Assembly (NCBI GenBank): GCA_030159075.1
Contig: BROG01000048.1
Location: 1,178,001-1,242,000, forward strand
Reading direction: 5' to 3'
DNA: 64,000 nucleotides
From: Atrina japonica
Lineage: Eukaryota; Mollusca; Bivalvia; Pterioida; Pinnidae
Made by a program: the position numbers and the translations under genes. The notes beneath the pieces were generated by a model that was not told the origin of the DNA, searched no databases, and saw only the letters and a list, made by a program, of their open reading frames with translations. Shown in pieces: positions 32,664 to 64,000 of the stretch (position 1 is the stretch's first letter; the number at the start of each line of letters is the position of its first letter).

Positions 32664-33340
32664 TCGCCACAACGAATTAGTGTAACGCTCAACACTTGAC
32701 TAATTAAGGTACCTCTAGGTCTGTAATACTGAATCGGATGCATAGCCCACAGTTATAACTTATGACACGATATTATATGAAATTAACTGACAATGGAAAA
32801 AATTGTACAAAATATAAAATAATCAAAATATTATTCAGAAAAGTCGTTTCTAATATTTTATTGATATAAAAAATTCTAAACATACATTTTAATATTAGTG
32901 AAATAAACAAAGCCAAGGTGAGCTATAATTAACTCAGGCAAAGGTGAACTGGAATCACGTGGTTGCAAGTTTCCGCAAAATTAACTTAAAAAATACAATT
33001 CTGAGGGGAATCGCAGTTATCGCCTAGTTTTTTAATATTCCAACCAAAAACATAGACTAGGTTTTCTGACATAATATTTAATAATTATTTATTATTAAAA
33101 ATATCGATTTAAAAAAATGTCCTAATTTTAATATTAAAAAATGATTTCTTAATATTAAAAATGAATTCTTAATAGAAAATGATTTTTAATATTAAAAAAT
33201 AGGCAATGAATTCCATATATATTTATTAAAGAACAATTCAAAATTTATCTTTTTTCTGTTTCACCCATGCCATTCATCTAATCAACAACTTTATAGTGAC
33301 GTTCCAACGAACTATCCCGGCTAATGAGAACTTGTTTTAT
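32664..33340. other. A+T-rich spacer with 'taatattaaaaaatg' repeats, upstream of DYNLT1
   Basis: From about 32820 to 33235 the sequence repeats variants of 'ttaatattaaaaaatg'. No coding signal. It separates the composite repeat block from the DYNLT1 promoter. Confidence 0.6.
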
Positions 33341-33589
33341 AGATTTTAAAATACGATTGACGATTTCGTACACATGCACAGCGAGAGTAAGGGAGTGTAA
33401 CGATCGACAACTCGGTGTAAGAGAGCGAAGCGGAAGTATTGAGCGTGAGTCATCTTCTGATTTACTTCCCTTTTTTCTCGCACCATGACGAGACTATACG
33501 TTATTTTGTTGTCAACAGAAACAGGCAAGACTGATCCTGTGGCACATCGCATTAATTTCGGGTAAATAAGTCCATCAAACACATTCAAA
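33341..33589 (+). promoter_or_regulatory. DYNLT1 5' flank and 5' UTR
   Basis: Locally more CpG (acgattgacgatttcg, gtaacgatcgacaactcg, gagcgaagcggaag) than the A+T-rich DNA on both sides, ending at the DYNLT1 start codon. No TATA box is clear; the transcription start is not resolvable by eye. Confidence 0.4.
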
Positions 33590-42665
<9,076 letters not shown>

Positions 42666-42959
42666 AGATACAGAAGCCATTACATAAAGGATTTGGACTG
42701 GACTTTCATATTTTGATTTGTGATATTAAAGGTTCATACCGATGAACTTTATGAGAGTATTGACCCAGAGGAAGATCAAGAGAAAGGATAAAAATATTAC
42801 CTTTTGTGTCCAAATTTAGAAGTGACATAATAAGTATAAACTGATTAAACAGTTCAGAATACTTTTGACCTTTTTTTTTTGGACACCTCCATTATTTAGG
42901 TTGCATCTATAGATTGAAATTCGACGTGTGACTTTTTGACGAAGTATGTTCTTTTAAAG

Positions 42960-42965
42960 AATAAA
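42960..42965 (+). terminator. candidate DYNLT1 polyadenylation signal
   Basis: AATAAA about 295 bp after the DYNLT1 stop codon; a second AATAAA lies at 43800. Which is used cannot be told from sequence alone. Confidence 0.45.
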
Positions 42966-44149
42966 TAACTGAACCAAACTTCTCAGTTCTTACTTATTTA
43001 TGTCATATAAACTTCCAACATTTATTTTTATTTTAGATATACATGTATATAAATTTACCATTCTGTTTGTGGTGTGCACAGGATCAGATGTAGAGCTTGG
43101 CAATTCTTTATGAAAGATAAAACTACCACTACATTCCTACTTCTGTTCCGTTATTTTGGCAATAGGATAGAATCATAAACAAGTACAATTGTACTCTTTA
43201 TCAGCATATAGACCCTCATGGTATGACACAGTGGCTTAGTTGATAACTTCACTTTAAATAAGACAAGAAACAGATGTGCTGAGCTTCTGTAGAATTTTTG
43301 TTTATTTGAAGTGTTACAAAACACCAAAAAGTTGTAAAATTAGGGTAACCAGCCAAATGTACATACTCGATATCTAAATCTATGTCATCTTATCAATTTA
43401 ATGATGTACTTGTAGGTCTTACTTATTTATTTGTCTCATTAAAAGTAATTCAAATTTCTTGTTAATGAATCTATGAAATATTCATTGGTTGATTTAAGAC
43501 TTTCATCAATTTCTAAATCGGATATTTATTAGTGGCTATAACATTTGTGCAATTAGAATTTAATTTTGAAAAAGAAATTTCAGAAGTACTATATTTCATT
43601 AAAACAACAAGTTTCACAGCTTCTGAAAAGATTTTAAAAAATGTAGAAAATTTTAATGCATGCATTTTTTGTTTAATTTGAAGCTTTATTTATCAGTCTA
43701 TAATATATGTAGCCATGATTCTGTAAATAAGACATAAAACTAATCTCTAAAAGTAACACATATTGTACACTTGTTTTAGATTAATACATGTACAATTCTA
43801 ATAAACTGTGTTCAAGAACATCTACTGCTTCATTTATTATCATTTGGTTTATATAGCAAAGCTTCTTATGTTGATGTATCACATACCTGTGTTGCTCTAC
43901 TTTATAACACATTATACGTGTTTCTCTAGATCTTGTTGTGCAATTTAAAAATTAACAATGTCATGCAAGGCTAGCTGGTATGAAATGAGAGTGATTTAAA
44001 GACGAATGGTTTGGCCACTTGACCTGGCACAGAGATAACTATATGTCTTTGAATTGACTTGGATGTGGGTATGCTTTTTGCTCCACCTTCAGGTTTTTTT
44101 TTACAAGAATCCCCTTTGAAAATACATGTACTGACATTTTTGTGGTTAG

Positions 44150-44425
44150 CACCTGGCCTCAAAATAATAAAATAATCTGAGTTAAGTCCAAATTCTGATC
44201 ATTTGGTAAAATAAAATTCTAATTGTTTGGTAAGACCTACAGACTTATAAAGTCCAAATTATAATTGTTTGGTAAAATTTACAGACTTGGGTCCAAATTC
44301 TTATTGTTTGGTAAAATTTAGACTTGGGTCCAAATTCTTATAGTTTGGTAAAATTTACAGATGTAAGTCAAAATTTAATTGTTTGGTTAGATTTACAGAC
44401 TTTTGTCAAAATTCTAATTGTAGAA
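44150..44425. repeat. short tandem repeat, ~50-60-bp unit
   Basis: About five units of 'tccaaattcttattgtttgg' + 'taaaatttacagacttggg', degenerating toward both ends. Confidence 0.8.
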
Positions 44426-45061
44426 TTGCAGATTTGCCAAGTTTCTTTTGCTTCAGTGTCAGATTATTTAAAAAGTGCTAATTACAACAAACAAAAGTGG
44501 TAAATGGATCATTTTGTAGAATGAAATTTTGGCTTGTGTCTGACCATTTTATGATCTGGGGCCCAGGTTTTATTCCTCTTGGTCATAATGGTTACAAGTA
44601 TAATGAGGATTTGCTATGGCATTATCAAGCTTTGGTAATGAAGATGCCAACTAAAGCTTAAAAGAAAACAAGTGAATCAGCAGTGGTGATGTATGCCCTT
44701 GTATGGGCAATGTACAGCAGCTTTTTCATCAGTTTATACCATTACTAGTGTTTAACACTGAAATGTAGAAATATAGATCTGCCTAGTGCTATAGAATTAG
44801 ACATCTCTGAGTTACCCATTGTCCTAAAACCACGGTCGCCATTCTTTTTCCAACCCGTGGTCAAATGCGACCGAAATTCTTGTACCTAATGCATATGTGA
44901 ATTACCTTGACCTTGGCATAATTTGTAAAATGTATGGAAAGTCATGGACATCAACTTAGTACAGATTGAAGATCCTTTCAACATATTGTTGTCACCGATC
45001 TGAAGCAGTGTTTGGTTAAATTCGAATCATTTATCATCAGAAGAAAAAAGTCTAAAAGTTG

Positions 45062-45625
45062 ATAAACAAGAGGCCCATGGGCCACATCACTCACTTGAAC
45101 TGTGTTGGTATCTTACAAATATTGGAATCTCAAATTTACAAATTATCTAAATACTCCTTAGGAGTGGAGGACACTTAAAAATGAATGAAAATGACAAAGC
45201 TGGGAAAGATGTCAAAAACATGTCAAAAATTAGTTTTCCAATTTATTCCAAAAACAGGAAATTGAATCATGCATCCATAAAAATCACTCAGATGCAATTA
45301 GTTTTTCAATCCATGCAGCAGTTCTGGAGAAGATTTTTAAAGAGGGTACCTCCGAGGTCACTTTTGCCCCACACTGGATCCACCCCTGGGTTGATCTGGC
45401 CGAAATTAACAAACTTGGTAGAGGACTTTGAGTACTTACTTCCTATAAAGTTTCATCAAAATCCTTTCAGTGGTTTTGGAGAAGTTGAAAATGTGAAAAT
45501 TTATGGACGGCAGACAGATGGAAGGACAAAAGGCAATCATAAAGCTCACTTGAACCTTCAGTTCAGGTGAGCTAAAACTTATATTTTCTGTTTACTTAGT
45601 TGCCCTTTGGGCCAGGTGAGCTAAA
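45062..45625 (+). mobile_element. dispersed mollusc-type repeat ('aagaggcccatgggcc' element)
   Basis: Begins 'acaagaggcccatgggccac' and ends with 'aggtgagctaaaa' twice (45567-45580 and 45615-45627), with 'cggcagacagatggaagg' near the 3' side. I recall this start/end pairing as a very common bivalve repeat. The 129-codon open frame inside (45181-45570) has no recognisable domain and reads like repeat consensus, including the terminal 'gtgagctaa'. Confidence 0.65.
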
Positions 45626-46544
45626 AATAAAATCACAAGTCAACGTTGATCTTTGAGATGACCAGGGCACTTTCACAAGTGCCCAATTAATTTGTTTTTA
45701 ACAGGTTTCACAAATACAGTATGGCACGGTCACTTATGTTAAAATTCTATTTATTTTATCACAGAACTCCTGAGGTTGAACACATAGGGCCTACTTAGTT
45801 TAACACAGGTCATTTTTTTCACATTAATTGCTGTTGCTATATAGATCATTACCAAAGTGCAACTATTACTTTAATACAACATTCACTTATCCACATTTTA
45901 AAGTCACTGCAGGGATTTAAAATGTCAGCATGTAAATACATGTAGCAACAATATGGGCATTTTAAATTCATTTAATAACAAATTCAGTGAGGATTGTGAT
46001 AATAATTTGGATGTTTTCCAAGACCAATCAAAGCACCTCTTCAATTATAGTTGTGATCATTTACTAGAAATAAATAGCATCAGGTTACTGAATTCGTCTG
46101 AGTAAGTTGGTCCTACTAATCAGAGTATGCTACAGTACTCTGCACTAGTGTACTTTAAATATATATTAGCTGTATTTTATCTGAGCTCTACATATCTGCA
46201 TTAAACCAACTGCAAAAGTAAAACACTTTGATTCCATGTGCTTATGAAGGAACATTCCCAGATTACCAATTTTGTGTTGTTGTTCTTTTTTTTTTTACAA
46301 ATGTGATATCCTAAACCAAAGTGCATGTGGACACTTAACATAGAAAAAAACAATTAAAATGGGGTTAGATTCTATTACTTAATTTATGAATTGACATTGT
46401 ACAACAGTTCAGAAATGTCATAAGAATAAACATGGATTCTGAGAGAATTGATGAATCAATATATGTTCACACTGAAACCATTATTAAATGAATTGTGAGC
46501 AATATCAAAACTTTAACCAGACAAAGTGACTGAACAAATCTTTA

Positions 46545-46850
46545 GGTCTCCCACTTCCCTCTCCCTGGTTTATCCATAGGGGACTGTCAAACATCATAAG
46601 TAGGCCTATCGGTACGGAAACAGTTCCTGGACGATATGTAAATACAGGTATAACTAATGGGATCTGAAAAATATTTTCCTGCATGTCATCTGCTTTAGGT
46701 CTCCCACTTCCCTCTCCCTTGTTTATCGGTAGGGGACTGTCAAACATCATAAGTAGGCCTACTGGCACTGTAACAGTTCTCAGATGATTTGTAAATACAT
46801 GCATAATTAAAGGGATTTTGCGAGATATTTTCTTACATGTTGTCTGCTTA
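46545..46850. repeat. 153-bp tandem duplication, open in one minus-strand frame
   Basis: Two units start at 46545 and 46698 with 'ggtctcccacttccctctcc' and continue 'taggggactgtcaaacatca' + 'taagtaggcct'. The period (153 = 51 codons) keeps a minus-strand frame open through both. Both copies translate to GLLMMFDSPL.IN.GEGSGRPK (dots are variable residues). No gene family recognised. Confidence 0.8.
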
Positions 46851-46989
46851 TACAGTCTGAAGAGATGTATTGCAGCCAGAGATTTCAAAACAAGTACTCA
46901 TAATAGATTGTTATGTCAGTTCTGAGTTTATCTATTTCTCCCAACTTTCATTTTCCACACTCTGAGGGAAGTGGTGACATGACAACATG

Positions 46990-47290
46990 CTAAACAAGAT
47001 GCGTTTGTGAAACACAAATGTCCCCGGTACCAACAAATTTCTATGCTGGCAATTAAAATTACCCCACCCGACCCCCAGGGGGATGTGATGTCACGAAGTG
47101 CACCCCCAGGGGCATGTGATGTCAGTGAAGTGTAAGCAATGTTAGATGAACTTTCTGTCCAAGTTTGGTTACTGTATCTCAATCCAAACTTTAAATATTA
47201 AAATGTCCTACATTTTGACCCCACCTGCAGGGCCATGCGACATCAGAGAAGTGTGAGCACTGTTACAGTACCAGTATTTATCATATATCA
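46990..47290. repeat. dispersed repeat related to 61560-61725
   Basis: Shares 'tttgtgaaacacaaatg', a C-rich 'ccccaggggcatgtgatgtc'-type stretch and 'gtccaagtttggttactgt' with the copy in CCDC174 intron 1. Internally the C-rich part occurs three times. Confidence 0.65.
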
Positions 47291-47743
47291 GATATGACTA
47301 CATTTGTATATGCAATACTGACATGCCCCCATACATTAAAAATTCTCATAATGCACTCCCATGCATTAATTATTCTCGTAATGCACCCCATGTTCGGAAC
47401 TTCTTTATTTATATTTTGTCAACGAAAAGAAAAAAGAATTTCGAGTGTCATTTGTTTCTGGAACATTTCATCATCTGCTCATCAGGTGTAAACCAAAATC
47501 ATGAAACTGAACATGGTAAAAGGTTCTTAATTCTTTGTTGGCCAGAATACTGGAATTAGAAAGTATGTTGTTATTATTGTATATTGTTATGTGTTATAAT
47601 TTGTACTTTAGACACATGATAAAAAGTTTATAATATGACCATTTTGATATGATATCAAAATGGTAATACAATAATCTCTATATCTCTTACCAGCTATATG
47701 TGATAAACTGACACACAAAGCTGCTCAAATTGCGAATTTGAAT

Positions 47744-47749
47744 TTTATT
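47744..47749 (-). terminator. CCDC174 polyadenylation signal
   Basis: AATAAA on the minus strand, about 75 bp after the CCDC174 stop codon. Confidence 0.6.
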
Positions 47750-47820
47750 TTCTAGCAACTCAAAAGTAATGAAGGCAATCATACATTTTTACTTTTGAGC
47801 TATTTGTGATGATTACCATT

Positions 47821-62602
<14,782 letters not shown>

Positions 62603-62897
62603 CGTTTTTATTATCGTTTCGAAACGGGTTGAAAATAACCGGATGTTGTAGATCCCTTGAAATTGCAAAATAATAACGGACAGATTCAGGACATGTGAAC
62701 AACATATTAATTTGAATGTTAACAGTTAACACGGTTGAGGAAATGCAATGCAGACTCATTTCTTTACAGTAGAATTTAATAAAATGAATAACACTTTTAT
62801 TTTAGAAAAGAGGCATTTTACCAGCGATTAAGCTTTATATTCGCCGGTTTTACTATAACATCGCTTTAGGTTCTTCGTCTTACAATTTACTGAGTTG
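62603..62897 (-). promoter_or_regulatory. CCDC174 5' flank
   Basis: Sequence between the CCDC174 start codon and the TIR element at 62909. Some CpG (gtttcgaaacg, aacggttgatg on the minus strand). No core promoter motif is clear, and the transcription start is not determined. Confidence 0.35.
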
Positions 62898-62908
62898 CCC
62901 TCATCAAC

Positions 62909-63567
62909 CGGCGGCACGATTTACCCAAAAAACAAAAACTACCCAAAAAGACCCAAAAAACACCCAAAAAGACCCAAAAAACACCCAAAAACAATTAAAT
63001 CGAAATAAGTTTGCATTAATAATCATTTGAAATGCATTTTCTTCTTTATAAATATTTCATAGACAGCTAGAAATTAAAAATAAAATCAACATTTATCACT
63101 TCTAATGAAACTTACGGACACTGTCATTTAGTAAAATGAAGAGCCAAATCGGTCTTCTTCAATTATTTGCTTTCACGATTCCTGAAATATTTTTCATATT
63201 TTATGTCAAATTTATATTATAAAATTCTATGTAATGTGGAAAATGATGATTTAATATGTATTAAACGTCCTTTACCGTCCCATATAAGTAACATTTTGGC
63301 ACATTTTAAAATGTCATGCTGACTATAACATGGTTTCAGAAATACATCGTGAAATCGGATTAAACAGCATTATCAAAGTCAAAAATATCTACAGTCATAA
63401 AAAGTATTCATCATATTATATAAAGATTGCTAAAATTGTTAAGTTTTAAATGTTTTTGTGTGTTTTTTGGGTCATTTTGGATGTTTTTTGGGTCTTTTTG
63501 GGTGTTTTTTGGGTCTTTTTGGGTGTTTTTTGGGTCTTTTTGGGTCTTTTTGGGTAAATCGTGCTGC
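62909..63567. mobile_element. long-TIR element with 11-bp target duplication
   Basis: Flanked by perfect ccctcatcaac repeats (62898-62908, 63568-63578). The arms start gcggcacgatttaccc / gggtaaatcgtgctgc and continue as mirrored arrays of 'acccaaaaag' / 'acccaaaaaac' (left, about 62930-62990) and 'tttttgggtc' / 'ttttttgggtg' (right, about 63465-63555). 659 bp. Long TIR with a 9-11-bp duplication suggests a Mutator-like origin. It lies about 300 bp upstream of the CCDC174 start codon. Confidence 0.82.
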
Positions 63568-63578
63568 CCCTCATCAAC

Positions 63579-63908
63579 TTCCTGTTTAGATTTTTTCTCA
63601 ACAAGAGGTAATCATTTTAATGTTTGGTGATTTTAAAAGCTGCTTTTCTGCATTTTAGTTTTACTAAAATCATTTAAGGTTAATTTAGTATTGTGATAAG
63701 CTAATGCACTGCTGTTTTAAACACTTGTGACGGATATTTAAGAAAATTAATAGCTGCAGTGTTGATAATCATAATGCATGGATCACAGGCGCTCGTGCCG
63801 AGTCGTGGAGATGGATGGTGTCTAATAAAATTAAAATCAATTAAATTAAAATTCATCTATCTCCTATACTTTGTCTATTCTTCAACTTATATGTGACTTG
63901 AAAAAACA
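63579..63908. other. intergenic, no recognised feature
   Basis: A+T-rich; nothing conserved seen. Confidence 0.4.
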
Positions 63909-63910
63909 GA

Positions 63911-64000
63911 CCACCGGCTTAGGGTACTTACTTTTTGCGAAAATTGACCCAGTTTGAATAATGTGACGGGCAAATTTCGCAAAAAGTGCCCTAAGCCGTT
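63911..64000. repeat. foldback element at the right edge
   Basis: 'accggcttagggtacttact' + 'ttttgcgaaaattgacc' faces 'ggcaaatttcgcaaaaagtg' + 'ccctaagccgtt' as inverted arms about 38 bp long with a short loop. It may continue past the window. Confidence 0.75.

Larger units (their letters stand above)
42966..47743. other. intergenic region between the convergent genes DYNLT1 and CCDC174
   Basis: Holds the repeats listed separately (44150-44425, 45062-45625, 46545-46850, 46990-47290). The rest is A+T-rich with no conserved coding sequence seen. Confidence 0.5.

Noticed and set aside
45181..45570. 129-codon plus-strand ORF
   Set aside because: It lies wholly inside a dispersed mollusc-type repeat and its end is the repeat terminus; no domain seen.

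Overview
This window reads as nuclear DNA of a lophotrochozoan animal, most likely a bivalve mollusc. It is strongly A+T rich, has intron-rich conserved animal genes with canonical GT-AG junctions, and carries very many interspersed repeats. These include the ubiquitous 'acatgtacatgta' motif and repeat types I associate with bivalve genomes (for example the block near 45.1-45.6 kb that opens 'aagaggcccatgggcc' and closes 'caggtgagctaaaa'). The species assignment is inference. No prokaryotic gene structure, rRNA, functional tRNA gene or CRISPR array was seen.

Four protein-coding genes can be rebuilt exon by exon with matching splice phases. (1) BTBD10/KCTD20-like gene, minus strand, exons between 4634 and 520, continuing off the left edge. 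(2) A two-exon caveolin, plus strand, 15433-19816. (3) DYNLT1 (Tctex-type dynein light chain), plus strand, 33590-42665; its fourth coding exon is present twice (40664-40741 and 41707-41784) with the same length and phase, a probable mutually exclusive exon pair. (4) CCDC174, minus strand, 62602-47821, 11 coding exons, with a long low-complexity C-terminal exon absent from the vertebrate protein. DYNLT1 and CCDC174 are convergent. The four genes have no obvious shared pathway.

Mobile DNA fills much of the rest. There is a broken non-LTR retrotransposon reverse transcriptase (20638-22330) and a hAT-type MITE in two copies with 8-bp target duplications (6743-7129, 34483-34872). A GGGCCCGAAG-ended inverted-repeat family has three copies (3134, 15642, 22764). 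Pogo/Tigger-like MITEs are flanked by TA (51136, 53763, 54861). Two long-TIR elements have 9- and 11-bp target duplications (60723-61160, 62909-63567), and several foldbacks and minisatellites sit in introns. A terminal-inverted-repeat element in DYNLT1 intron 1 holds a decayed, unrecognised reading frame on its minus strand (about 35.6-36.0 kb).

The least explained block is 24.3-32.7 kb. A CpG-richer segment with a foldback, a CRE (TGACGTCA) and six CGGAAGTG sites (24311-24860) ends in a good splice donor. It is followed by about 7 kb of composite tandem repeat: two indel-riddled direct copies of a 2-4 kb unit that itself contains smaller arrays, then a partial inverted copy. No protein family is recognisable in it. 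It may be an undescribed macrosatellite or non-autonomous element, or partly an assembly artefact.
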